Positions 23,342-39,564 of a DNA stretch of 64,000 nt are shown here, in pieces. Source of the stretch: Hydractinia symbiolongicarpus (taxonomy: Eukaryota > Cnidaria > Hydrozoa > Anthoathecata > Hydractiniidae); NCBI RefSeq assembly GCF_029227915.1, contig NC_079876.1, positions 31,531,828 to 31,595,827 of the forward strand. The letters run 5' to 3'. Under the pieces are notes generated by a model. It was not told where the DNA came from and did no database searches. It worked only from the letters and a program-made list of their open reading frames with translations. Every line of letters starts with the position of its first letter. Position 1 is the stretch's first letter. A program made the position numbers and the translations under genes.

Positions 23342-24366
23342 CAGTACTGGAAAAGGGTTGTTTAACATACCGAGCGCGCAACGTGCGTGGACTCCCTCGA
23401 TACGCGATGTACCGCATTTATAATAATAGGAAACAAAATAAATTGTCGCGATCTATCGAGAATCTAGTATTGTGACAAAATCCATCTCGATGTGTCGCGA
23501 TGGTAGGTGATAATAAGAATAAAGAGAAAGTTTTTTATCTCTGCTTTATCTTTTTTTTATTTTAAATAAGTGTATATTATAAGAAAATTTTTAACTTTCA
23601 TATTTATTAAAGTAATTCTAGCGCATTACTTTTTCAACGTATTTTTTTCTATCGCCACTTTTCATTCTTAAATTATTAAAATGCAATCTCAAAAAGCTTT
23701 TCTATCACCGTTCTTCGTTCTTAAATTTTTAAAATGCGATCTAAAAAAGTTTTTCTATTGACGTTCTTTGTTCTTAAATTTTCTAAAACGTGATCTAAAA
23801 CAGCATTTCTATCACCGCTTTTTGTTCTTAAACTTTTAAAACGGGATCTAAGAAAGCATTTCTATCGCTGCTTTTCGTTTATAAACTTTTAAAATGCCAT
23901 CTTAAAAAACATTTCTATCGCAGCTTTTCGTTCTTAAACTTTTTAAATGAAATCTAAAAAAACATTTCTATCGCCGCATTTCGTTCTTAAACTTTTATAA
24001 TTCGATCTAAAAAAACATTTCTATCGGCGCTTTTCGTTTATAAACTTTTAAAATTCGATCTAAAAAAGAAAGATTAACACTAGCTGTATACCCTAGATTG
24101 TTATGCATAAGTTAAAAAAAATATAACACAAAGGAAGTATAATTATATTTAAACATCCGCGATCATTGTTGAATACACTCTTATTTTTAAAATAGTTCTA
24201 TTATGAAAAAGTGTTAATGGCCTCGATAGCTTCGAGAATGATATCGAGACGGATGCATCGCGAAGCCCTCTCGATACAATTTGAAAGTAAAAAAACGTCT
24301 ATCGTTGATCGAGAATATCGTTGCGATACGTGAAGCGCGATGTTAAATAACCTTTTTCCAGTACTG
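23342..24366. mobile_element. 1,025-bp inverted-repeat DNA element, non-autonomous
   Basis: The left end cagtactggaaaagggttg, followed by tttaacat, is matched in inverted orientation at 24339-24366 (cagtactggaaaaaggttat, then ttaacat), with two or three changes over 28 bp. Further inward both arms are rich in tatcgagaatcg and tcgcgat words. There is no protein-coding frame. The core is a diverged minisatellite. The flanking octamers TTGGCATG and TAGGTACA agree at only four positions, so a target duplication is not established; the end sequence is hAT-like. Confidence 0.8.
23640..24075. repeat. diverged 55-bp minisatellite inside the element
   Basis: About eight copies of a unit reading approximately tttctatcgccgcttttcgt, then tcttaaacttttaaaatgcg, then atctaaaaaaaca. 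Copies differ by 10-20 percent, so the array is old or is not being homogenised. Confidence 0.85.
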
Positions 24367-24659
24367 TAGGTACATTTGTTTCAGTCAATTTGGGTATTGT
24401 CTCTTTGTCAAATATTGTCTGACTTACTTTAAAATTTATTCCTTTACTTGATGTATTTACTGTAAAAGTTGTTTCCTCAAACAATTATTTTTAATTATCT
24501 AACCATAATCATTGATATTGTTTGTTGCATGTTGTTTATTGTATTTAAAAATATATAATAATACGAAGTGTATGTGGTGGTCGTAGTGGATGTGTTTATT
24601 TTCTTTTGAAGTCGCCGAAATTTTCTTTTGAAGTTGCCAAAAAAAATATGTCTTAAATG
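24367..24659. other. intergenic, nothing recognised
   Basis: AT-rich spacer. Two near-identical 16-mers (ttttcttttgaagtcg / ttttcttttgaagttg) lie next to each other around 24600-24640. Confidence 0.4.
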
Positions 24660-25320
24660 TTAAATTTTATGAAGTTACGGCGCGACGCCAATAACACAAC
24701 TTTAACAGTGCACTGAAAACTTTGAGGCCAAATAACTTGAAAACGAGGTGGTGATGTCATGTTTTTTCACCGTTTAGGTAACTAGGGACCACCTAGGGCC
24801 AATTTGGGTAATTTTCCCACACCTGGGTCCCAGAATCTGTTTCGGGATGGACGGGTTAATAAAGCCAACCAAAAACTTTCAAACCCTAATATCTCTGCAA
24901 CCGTTTATCAAAAGTACATGATCCTATACATTTTCTTGATCAGCGTTTCAAGACCTATATGATGAAGGCAACCGGTATACAAATTTCTAAAAAAAATTTC
25001 AAGGTTTTGACGGGCCTTTGCTAACATCAGCAAAATTTTTAAACCCTTATATCTCCTTAGGCGTTCGTCGAGAACATAACAAATTTTTATTTTTTTGGAC
25101 ACAACACACGTCGCACAACATTCATATATCAGATTGACACCAGTGTTTTTAATTATAGCGAAGCCATTGCATTTACAAGTTTAAGACCAAGTATCTTGAA
25201 AACAGATGGAACTTGTGTCATCTCCCACATAAGTAACTAAGGACCACCCTGATACCAAAATTAGGTCGACTTCCCAAAGCTGGATCTACCCACCTGTTTT
25301 AAAACTGACTGGTTGGTGAT
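24660..25320. repeat. two diverged copies of a satellite-like unit
   Basis: The block at about 24700-24845 (aacttgaaaacgaggtggtg, aactagggaccacctagg, cacacctgggtcccagaatc) is repeated in diverged form at about 25155-25305 (tatcttgaaaacagatgg, aactaaggaccaccctgat, caaagctggatctaccc). The offset is about 455 bp. The spacer carries its own pair of aaaccctaatatctctgc-like words (24883 and 25042). This looks like an old tandem duplication of a dispersed repeat. Confidence 0.6.
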
Positions 25321-27802
25321 ATCATCAAACGCCTCTTTGATCATTTTTCAAAAAGACATGAAATAACTGGCACTGGCTACTGATAATTTTAAATGGATGT
25401 TTATCAATGTTTGGCTCTCTATAGCTTTATTAGATTAAGGGTGATATTTTGTAAACAAATTGTAAAATAAAGAATCCTAATTTCACCAACATTAATCACA
25501 ATTAATAGTGCTTTTTAACTAGTTACTAGCTAGCTAATGCATAGGTTCTTTTTTTCTGCACCTCCTTTAATATCACTGCTATAAGGATCAACAAAATAGT
25601 ACTTTCCTTTTCTATCAATGCAATTTATTGAAAAAGAAGTTAAATTACAATATTAAAGCTTTAAATATTGTAAACTTCCTTATTTCCAAATAAAATGCTC
25701 AATACTTGCCTCGTTTTTAATTTGCGGCAAAATGGATATGAAAATGGGTTATTGGAACCCTGCAAGATTTTAGACACTTAAAATAGAATAATCCATAAAT
25801 GAGTTAAACAGTGCTTTTCATTAGAATCCATGTATTTCTAACAAAATTTGATTCCTCAGAAAATTATTTTTGGCTAGGCTAAAAAGCAACCAATGCTTAA
25901 ATCTTGATAATCTAACAAGTCTTTAAATAATAAGTCTTTTTTCTTTTCTAAAAAAGTTATATATTAGTTTTTTTTTAATTTAAGGTCCTATAAAATGATC
26001 GTGTTCGTTCGTTATTAGAATTGCATCATTAATGTTTTCTGATGTTTTGCCAAAGATAAAGATGTGAAAGTCAGTAAATTTTGAAAATTTTTGGGTAACA
26101 TGAGTCAAAACAGTTCAAAACTACAGATTTTTCAACTGTTTTGAGGAATGGATTATTAATTCTTTGTAATGATTTAAACCAAGGAAGGTCCATTACAATT
26201 TTTCTTTCTTTGAAAAAAAATTGTTTAATTAATAATAAAAGATATTAATAAATAATAATAAAAAAGATAACTGCCAACCTGAAACACTAGTGATCCCTAC
26301 CATCATACCTAACACCACATGTTTACAAATAAGCCAATATGCAGTGCAAAAAACAAATAACAATTTAACTTACCTTTCCATTGTTCATAAACTCTTACAC
26401 TTGTTATTATAAGAACCAACAATAAAGAACTGGATGTCTCTTAGCTTAATTTATGAAGTCAGAGCCCTCTTTTATTCCCTTAAAATTCTTTTTAGCAAGA
26501 TCACTGTCAATGTATCTATTTACTTTTTCAATTTTGCGAGCTGGAAGTTGAAAGTGCCCTCAAGTTTGTTTCTGATAAAATAAAGCTGTGTAATTGAGTT
26601 TTTTTTTGAAGTTAATAATATTAACTTAGGCTCCTTCGACACACTTTATTTCATAAAGATAGCCTTTCACCTTTTATTTTAAGCATTTTGAGCCTCAAAA
26701 ATAAAAAATATTTAATTTCAGGAAATGCGTTTTTATACTTTTGTCTATAAGCAACCCTTTTGCACTTCTGATGTAGATCTCTACTGGTCTCCACGCAAGA
26801 CAAAATCTTTTTTTCAAGACACAAATGCATGTATTTATGTTTATTTTTAAAACAAAATAATAAAATAGAAAAAAAATTCAATCCAGTTGTAATAGTAATT
26901 TTTTATGTAACATAATTTATAGATATTGAGAATAGCTCTTTATTCCTAATTATGGCATAAAGCCGTACATCTAAACCTAAAAGATATAATGAGCATAATG
27001 ACAGATATATTTGCAATATTAAAAACCTGAAAATTTTCACTTATCAAATATTACCCACTACACAGAGTTTTATATATAAATAACATAGTATTTGCATTTG
27101 AAATTATGTGTCACCAACCTATGTTTATTTTGATTATTGTTTTAAACTATGGTTGTAAATTAAAATTGAGTTTACAGAAATTGTTTTCTCAAAAAATTAT
27201 TTGATATAATGAAAGGAAACACTATCAATGAGCAACTTGGACATAATGGGCAACTTTGTTTGTTCAAGAGATAACAAAACAGACAACACAAAACTGTAGG
27301 GTTTTTCACACTTTCACCGTGCAAAAAGTGTCTTATCATAAGGGGAGGGAGAAGGTTAGCAGCATGCTCCTGGCAGAATGTGTAGATGGTTTGCAAATAC
27401 AATAATACTAGATAAAATAATGACAACGTGTGATACAAAAGCAAGTAGACAGTCAAGATAGTTTCTCGGAATATATGTTAGCAAGATGCACTCACAAGTT
27501 ATGGTCAAATAACTGGATTACATAATAAAAATATTTTTTGGATTGTATAATAAAAATAATGTTTTTGTTATTTGGAGTGCAAAATATATTTATAAATAAA
27601 AAGATAATTCATAATAAAGAATTCAAGCAGGTCCTTCCAAGCAGCTATAGAACTTGGTAGGTGGTATGCATTTTTAGAATGGTAAGGCCCAAACTGTAAC
27701 CCTAAGAACACCATTTGTAGGCCTTTCACCTTGTCTAATACTTACTCTAATAATTACTTTAAAAGGGAAGTTGACCAAAAAATTATATTTTGATATTTCA
27801 TA
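25321..27802. other. intergenic, nothing recognised
   Basis: Extremely AT-rich. No exon-like frame, RNA gene or defined element is seen. Recurrent TTTCCTCAAAnAATTATTT-like words occur near 25852 and 27183. Confidence 0.4.
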
Positions 27803-27964
27803 CAACAAAATCACCAACTTTAAAATTATTAGTTTTTAATACTTCTAAAAAGAAAAATTATATAACAAAATCACCAACTTTAAAATTATTAGTTTTTAAT
27901 ACTTCTAAAAAGAAAAATTATATAACAAAATCAACAACTTTAAAATTATTAGTTTTTAATACTT
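27803..27964. repeat. 60-bp tandem repeat, 2.7 copies
   Basis: The unit begins acaaaatcaccaactttaaa and recurs exactly every 60 bp. The only clear change is cacc to caac in the third copy. The frame through it is open but low in complexity, and I do not treat it as coding. Confidence 0.9.
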
Positions 27965-28173
27965 TAAATACTATCGAACAGTCCATTTTCACATATTTCT
28001 TTGTTGTATGCCAGCTGTGTATTGTGAACGTGAGCATGATTAAACACCTTACACATATATTGTTTCGAAAGCAGTACACAAACTTAAAGAGAACGAAAAC
28101 GTAGCTACTTGAATTGTTCCACTGTCATTCAGTTTGGTTTCATGGCTTTGTAACACAGGCTTGTTATCTTCTT

Positions 28174-28235
28174 GCTATATATATCTATATATATATATAC
28201 ATATATAGATATAGATATATATATATATATATCTA

Positions 28236-28288
<53 letters not shown>

Positions 28289-28289
28289 A

Positions 28290-28321
<32 letters not shown>
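28174..28321. repeat. compound (AT)n and (TATATG)n microsatellite
   Basis: An AT-rich stretch with tatctatata units turns at about 28236 into near-perfect repeats of the hexamer TATATG/TATGTA up to 28321. Open frames through it encode only I, Y, V and C repeats and are artefacts. Confidence 0.95.
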
Positions 28322-28322
<1 letters not shown>

Positions 28323-30256
28323 CCCAAGTATGTTTTTTAAAATCTAAAACTGGGTAGCTATAATGCTGAAATGAAATAATAAATATGGCAGCAGTATGCC
28401 TTTCATCTATCTGTGAGCTTCAAATTTTTGTTTTTGAACACTTTTACATCATTGTGACCGTGGGATAAAGACAAACTTAATGGTTTACAGATTCATTTTG
28501 ATGATATTTTTGCTATAAACAATATAGAATTAAGAATAAAAATCTGATTGTACAAGAATCATAACCTAGAATAATTAATATGTCAAAGTTGTTCAAAAGG
28601 AAAATCTAACTTAATTTTTATGAAATAATAATGTAAAAGAAAATACTTACCAAACACATATAATCATATAATCTTTAAATCATGGTATAAGGATGTTCAA
28701 TTAATACGTTTACAGTAAAGTTTAAAGTTAACTATTTGTTCTCTTGAGACTGGCAAAAAGTCTTTGAATGTTGTCACAGGAATGCACAAGAGGCTCCAAA
28801 CCATCTTATACAAAAAGAATACACAATTGTTTGAGGTGAAACAGCAGCTAGTTTATAAAGAAAACATAATTCTTAGAAACTAATTTGTATCTTTATTAGT
28901 TGAATCAATTTTTTTTAAAAAAATTGAGGGTTAACTTTCCCTTAAGACCTTTATTTATTTTGAAGTAATAACTAATGTTTCCTCAAAAAATTATTTTTTT
29001 AAAACTTGGTACGTATATGTAACACAAGTTTTTTCTGAACTGTTTGAAATCACATCCGTAATAGCAGGTACCAATTTGGTAAATTTTGATTTAAACAACG
29101 AAACATTTCAGGGGCCATTTTATATTCTCCTTTACTCTGGAATTTAAAATTAAAAATTTACTTTATCTAATGTGCCTCTTCCTTTTCATTGACGACTTTG
29201 ACTTTGTTTTGCTTAGATTGGAAAAGTCAATTTTTCAAGATCTGAAATAACTTAGGATTCAAATTCTACTTAATAGATTTAATGGAGTGAAGTGATTTTT
29301 CTTCGTGTAAAATGAACACTATAAAGAAGTCTTATAACCATGCCGACCTTGACACACATATAGGGCGGCATATAGCTGTCCTTGAATCAATGTAGCTCAG
29401 CTTTCAGGTTGGCAATGCGGCATGTCAACATGATTTCACAGGGTGAACTCGCTTAAACAAGCAATTCCTTTATTCACAGTTGCAGTGCTTGATACCATAT
29501 ATTTCCTGATGCCAGGTCTAACTTCGATGATATGCAATTGTATATGACAACATTGTTACAGAATTTTTTACGAAAATCTTATAATAATTTTTTAAACATA
29601 TGAAGTTAATGATATAAAAATAAATTGTGAAAAATGGCTTGGTATTCTTCTAATGACCAGTAAATCTTTATTTTTCAACATTGTAAAAAATATTTACAAC
29701 ATATTTGACAATTTTTAATTTTATGCAGTACTACTATTACGTTATACGATTCTGAAAATATGATTCTGAAAAAAATCACATGATCTCTCTGTTTACATCT
29801 TTTTATTCACAATGAGCATATTGAAATGATTTGCTTCTGGTAATAGAGCAGTATGGCAGGTATCTTTTCTAGGTGTTATGACCATGTATTTTGAAACCTA
29901 GTGCTCAGGACTTATTTATTAATTGCTGTTAAAAATATTAAAAAACATTGAAATTAAACCTGTAGATGATGATTTCTTCTTTATCTTCATTACCTTCAAG
30001 AAACAGGTGGCTATTGAAAATATGAAATACTTTCTCTTTGCTATTTTTAGGCCGCAGATTACCGTTTAGTGATACTTCTAGCAACAATTTAAAAAAATTC
30101 TTCCCTTTCTCTCTAATGCACAATCAGCATGCTTTTTTTTAAAAAAAATTGAGCATTTGCATTAAAAAATAAGTTGTAATAGGTTAGTTTTATTTTCACA
30201 AGAATTACGAAATACTTCATTCTGATAATGTTGTCATATTAGCAAAAACCACTTTT
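28322..30256. other. intergenic, nothing recognised
   Basis: AT-rich sequence. A somewhat GC-richer block at 29335-29450 (gccgaccttgacacacatat, aggttggcaatgcggcatg) may be an old repeat, but I see no partner for it here. Confidence 0.35.
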
Positions 30257-30385
30257 TTCCTCAAATAATTATTTTAAAATTAATATATATCTATATATTG
30301 TCTATCTAAAGTTTTTATTACTTATTTTAAATAATAATTGTACTCAATTTCTGACAGAATTAGGCATGCCACTTTTACTATTATT
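30257..30385 (+). repeat. dispersed direct repeat, copy 1
   Basis: About 130 bp running from tttcctcaaataattatttt through ttgtactcaatttctgacag to gcatgccac. It recurs at 32050-32182 with roughly 80 percent identity by eye and a small insertion. Neither copy encodes anything. They may be the ends of one larger duplication or two copies of a repeat family. Confidence 0.6.
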
Positions 30386-31651
30386 TGTGTATGTATTAAA
30401 GGAAACCTAATAATAATTTTCCATGTTTGTAGAATAAAAAGTTGCTTATCAAATCTTTAAAATTTTTAAAAAATCTTTTTTTTTTCGTTTTTTTTTAAGA
30501 CATTTAAGATTTTTTGCTGGGAACACATGTTGTCATGTGATAACTCTAAAAACTGGTGACAAAAATGCTTTATAATAACAATATTCTTTCTTTAAGCACT
30601 TTGTCAAAATACCTAGGAGAATAAATCCAAACTTCTAAAAAAGTTTTAATTTGTGCAATTTTGCTATATTAAAAAAAATCTTTGCTGACTACATCATCAC
30701 ACCATCAATAATGATGTCACAAGGTAAGATAGCAATGTCTAAAGCCTTGATAAGCAATTTTTTACCTTGTATAACATACACTTTTTGTGTTAGTAGTAAT
30801 AAGCCTGTATTGCATAAAAGTTTCAATTGTTTATCGGCATTATTTCATAAAGTTTCAATATTATGCGACTACAACTTAATTAGTTGTTCTACGAATGAAG
30901 TTGATAAGGGCTTACGGTCGGTTGGAGAAATAGAAATTTTATTGAGAATGTATGGTCGGAACAACAACAACAAAAAATTACAAGCATGTTTTTCTATTTA
31001 TTTTGGCATCACGCACACAGTTAATATTTTTTGTTGCAAAGTAAGATAATAATAATTTGTGTCACTAAAATATGTTTTGATAAATTTGTTCTCTTGTTTT
31101 GAATTCTTAAAATAACTAGCTGTCAAGGTGAAAAGATTACAATACTTGCATGCTCAAAAACTTGTTTTTAAAAGTTATGCAGCAAGAATTGATCTTCAGG
31201 TGCTGTTTTAAAAGTTATACAGAATATAATTGTGTTGTCTTTAAAATCATAAAGCAAGTTATATTTGCACTGCTTTGAAATTTATACAGAAGTCATTCTT
31301 CTCCTACTAATAATAAAAAAACAGAAAAGTTATTTTAATAAAAACTTATAGTGTTCTTTTATTGTTTTTTGCGCAGTCTTTTAAGAAAATCTAAATATAA
31401 GAGCAAAATCTTTTTATGGACTATATGTAGTTAGTTGACAATATTTAAAGTCTTTTGCAGCATTAAAATTATTTATTAAAAATTCATAAGAGAGATGGGT
31501 GTTACAACAACATACTCTACCTTGTTTTCTATTATTTTTCCTAAAGAGTATCAACTAAAAGTCCCTCAGTATTACATTTTAGCTAGTGTAATTTTAAACC
31601 TTGTTATAATAATCATAGCGAAGAAGGGCGTTTTGACAATAATAATCTGTC
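30386..31651. other. upstream region of OXCT1, nothing firm
   Basis: AT-rich. I searched for an exon encoding a mitochondrial presequence and ending at phase 0 before GT; the best candidate is the following entry. No other exon is supported. Confidence 0.35.
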
Positions 31652-31666
31652 TTGTTTTTTACGTGT

Positions 31667-31843
31667 ATGATAACTATTTTAGTGAAAGTAGCCAATTTTT
31701 GTTATAAATCACATAAAAAAATTAAACTTTGTTTAACACGTGACTATTTAAAAATTAGTGCATCGCGCATTTTAGCTTCATCGCAACAAATTACCATGAC
31801 CAAAAAATTAACTCCAAGTGGCCTTAACAACGGTGGTCCAAAA
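31667..31843 (+). other. OXCT1: candidate first coding exon of OXCT1 (presequence)
   Basis: An open frame from ATG 31667 reaches AAA|gtaacg at 31843/31844. That is phase 0, as the second exon at 32232 needs. It would encode a basic, serine-rich leader (LTRDYLKISASRILASSQQ then TMTKKLTPSGLNNGGPK) before the FSTS cleavage-like motif of exon 2. The phase match and basic character support it. The donor is not ideal, no transcript evidence is available, and a short open frame here could be chance. Confidence 0.25.
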
Positions 31844-32049
31844 GTAACGCTATTGATTCACCTTGTTTAGTATAATTGTAGATTGACATTCAAGCAACAA
31901 AATATAACATTGATTATCTTCTAAGCTCATTATATTTCACGAGATGGTATAAGAAAATGTGTTGTTTCTTTTCAAATTATTTTTTCTAACCTGATTATAG
32001 CATGAATTCATCTTGCAAAGTTGAAAATACTACATTGTGATAACTTTTT

Positions 32050-32182
32050 TCCTTAAATAATTATTTTAAAAAAAAATGCTGTTATCCCCATATTTATATC
32101 TATATATTTTATCTCAAGTTTTTCAACTAATTTTAAATAATAGTTGTACTCAATTCCTAACAGAATTGAGCGTGCCAACTTT
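32050..32182 (+). repeat. dispersed direct repeat, copy 2
   Basis: Partner of the repeat at 30257-30385, in the same orientation, ending about 50 bp before exon 2 of OXCT1. The shared closing part reads ttgtactcaattcctaacag and gcgtgcca. Confidence 0.6.
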
Positions 32183-32231
32183 GCTTTCAATTACGTTGTA
32201 CAACTTCATAGTCTTGGTCGTTCTTTTTTAG

Positions 32232-36899
<4,668 letters not shown>

Positions 36900-37533
36900 C
36901 CAACACGAAACGTACTGTTGCTGAAATAATAATATCAAAGTTATCGACAACAATGTTAGCTTAAATAGTCGCGTAAAAGTTGTATTTCTTACGCATGCGT
37001 TGACAGCGAACTCACTCATTACTGTGAAAAAATGTATGAATTCGACTCATAGATACGACAATATACTTTTTTAATTGTTGACATTTATATAAGCATCTAG
37101 AGTTTTTACAGTGAACAAAATCTTTTGATATTAGATCACGTAAATATGAGGATTCAATAAACATAACGATGTCAAAAGACGCGCAAAAAACCCAACAAAT
37201 TATCAGTTCAAACTGTTTGGACTAAAATGCTCGGTACCCCAAGTAATTAAAGGCTTTTATTTCGTGGCGTAAGGCCGCTGAGTACGTAGTTTATAATTTA
37301 ACATATCTGTACGTCACTGTCATCAGACTTTTCGCCATTCTTCGAATCAAAATTTATTACATATTTTCGTCTTCTTTAAAGGAGGTAACGCCATAAACGA
37401 TAAACAGAAGACATGGCTTAAGTGATTATCGAATTTTCAACGTATTTAATTAGAACTAAACATTTTTATAGCTACGTATGTGTAACTTTTAAGCAGTATG
37501 TCGGATTGTGTTATTTTGTGGTATAATAGTCCT
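36900..37533. other. OXCT1 3' flank
   Basis: 3' UTR and flank, with AATAAA at 37156-37161. No further gene is recognised. Confidence 0.5.
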
Positions 37534-37725
37534 ACTTTGTATACAACTAGTTGTGTGTTCGTCGTACTTTGTATACAACTAGTTGTGTGTTCGTCGTACT
37601 TTGTATACAACTAGTTGTGTGTTCGTCGTACTTTGTATACAACTAGTTGTGTGTTCGTCGTACTTTGTATACAACTAGTTGTGTGTTCGTCGTACTTTGT
37701 ATACAACTAGTTGTGTGTTTGTCCT
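37534..37725. repeat. 32-bp tandem repeat, six copies, palindromic core
   Basis: The unit actttgtatacaactagttg (first 20 of 32 bases) recurs at 37534, 37566, 37598, 37630, 37662 and 37694. Each unit contains the perfect palindrome acaactagttgt, so every copy can form a small cruciform. The copies are identical except at the right end. Confidence 0.95.
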
Positions 37726-38390
37726 AGTGTGTATATTTCCACAATGAATATCAATTGTAAATAACACATTGTTTCTTCATTTGATTATCTTACCAATATT
37801 GTCGTGCAGACAGAAGAATTGTGTACTTACTCCGAACATTGTCAGTGAATCTGCGGTTGACAATTCGTCAATATGATAGTGCAGTAGATAGAAAATGCTA
37901 ACAAACGATACCTTATTGTAGTAACTGCCCTTCTGCCACATTACGCCATTCTAGCTATGAAAAGTTTCGCGTGCAGGCCTGTTTCATCAGTAAAAGTACT
38001 CAGGAATGACATCGGTAGAATCGAGATTCAAGAGTTTCACTGTTCCCTAAGGAAAGAGGTTTTTGCGGCAGTTATATTTGCAATTAATCGCTTTTGCCTG
38101 CTATTGTAGAACTTAATTTTTGCAAATTAGGGGTGTAGCTGCACGAATTGTGTTTTCAAATGAATACTTAACGATACGGTTGTTTTCACATTTATTTTGT
38201 AATATATAGTAATTTCACAACTTGGTAAACTATTTCCCACAAATTTGCACAGTAACAGAAAAATTACAACACGGAGTACAGTAAATATATACAAAAATGG
38301 TTACAAACGATTAACAGATAAACAATTCAACACGACATGCAGAACTAATACGCGAAACGAAAACAGTTCACTTGACATTTGCAAATAACA
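37726..38390. other. intergenic, nothing recognised
   Basis: No gene or element identified between the 32-bp array and the LINE fragment. Confidence 0.35.
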
Positions 38391-38930
38391 TTTATGACCC
38401 ACACGGGACGACACGAACACAACACGAGACGACAGTGGCTTTATTTCGTTTGAGTGATCGGAGTTCTTTCTCTACAAAAATCTTAGAAATATAGCCTGTC
38501 ATGAAAATTTTATTTGTTCGTAAGGACAAAGGTGGTACGTATCTCCATGTAAAATTCATAAGTTGAATTGACTTGGATTTAAGGGAGTGAACAGCTGTAC
38601 TAAAAAACTTGCTGAAGTTGCTAACTTTACTTCTGCTTTCACTATCTTTTGACATTTGACACACTTTTTTCGGTTTGCTTAGGAATACTGATTCTATTGC
38701 ATTCCAAAATTTTCTTGGATTTGACCTTGGAGATTTGACAGATTTCCGTTAATAAGATCACGCTGGTGCTTAGCCTTCGCTTTCAGTATATTATTGTTGC
38801 AACTATTTCTAATCTTTTTATATTTCTCTGCATCTTGTTTATAGCTATAGAAACAGAGATCTATCCTCCTCTTATTTATAGCGATAAAAACAACGTCGTC
38901 CCCAGGCATAAGGTCCTGATTGGTGACGAA
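38391..38930 (-). pseudogene. LINE (non-LTR retrotransposon) reverse-transcriptase region relic
   Basis: On the - strand, 38909-38694 encodes a lysine-rich linker (YKKIRNSCNNNILKAKAKHQ) of the type found between endonuclease and reverse transcriptase in CR1/Jockey-like LINEs. After a stop at the end of that frame, 38664-38392 continues with FSKFFSTAVHSLKSKSIQ and FVEKELRSLKRNKAT. The latter matches the family's start of the RT domain (LKxxKAxGxD). The GxD part is lost. The two frames are separated by stops, so the copy is dead and truncated at both ends. Confidence 0.7.
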
Positions 38931-39011
38931 AAATAAAATTATGGGGGGAAATTAGGATTTATAAAGATTCAGCACTCTTCACTGAAATGTTTTTCTGCGG
39001 TGCTCTTCTTA

Positions 39012-39339
39012 AGCTAAGGCGCCACGAGGAACATTTTCATGCGCGTGCTATGCAACATTGCTGCATAGCACGCGCATAAAAAAAATTACTCGTGTCCCAT
39101 GCCTATTTTTCACTGCAATGCAGCAAAAAAATGTTGCATGGAGCAAACATTTTGCTCCACAACTTCGGGGACAAAAGCTAAGGCGCCACGAGGAACATTT
39201 TCATGCGCGTGCTATGCAACATTGCTGCATAGCACGCGCATAAAAAAAATTACTCGTGTCCCATGCCTATTTTTCACTGCAATGCAGCAAAAAAATGTTG
39301 CATGGAGCAAACATTTTGCTCCACAACTTCGGGGACAAA
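39012..39339. repeat. 164-bp tandem duplication of the left transposon end, each with a hairpin
   Basis: The left subterminal region occurs twice in tandem (39012-39175 and 39176-39339), almost identical. Each copy contains a perfect 15-bp stem tgcgcgtgctatgca / tgcatagcacgcgca (39040-39054 with 39062-39076, and again 164 bp further on). The duplicate copy places a second potential transposase recognition end inside the element. Confidence 0.9.
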
Positions 39340-39564
39340 ATAGATCTGAATCTATTTTGCTCCCGTGCTCCGGGGACAAAATGTGCTGAAAAATTTGTTG
39401 TGGAGCAAATGTTGCACGTGTCCCCACCTTCTGCAACAAATATTTTACAAAATTATTTGAGGCATTATTTTATTGACCAATCAAATCACAGAAAGATATA
39501 AACAAGTTTTTTTCTTGAGAAGTTGAACTGCAAGTGAAGAGTAGCTAGTGAGAAAATAGCGAAA

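Noticed and set aside
28114-28357. Open frames across the TATATG repeat
   Set aside because: Pure microsatellite translation (IYIYIY, ICICIC, VYVYVY).
30651-31049. 132-codon + strand open frame upstream of OXCT1
   Set aside because: AT-rich composition, polyasparagine run from a short repeat, no recognisable domain, and no phase-0 donor that would join OXCT1 exon 2.
39058-39501. Several overlapping open frames in the left end of the Harbinger element, both strands
   Set aside because: They are translations of the tandem 164-bp terminal repeat and its hairpins, not genes.
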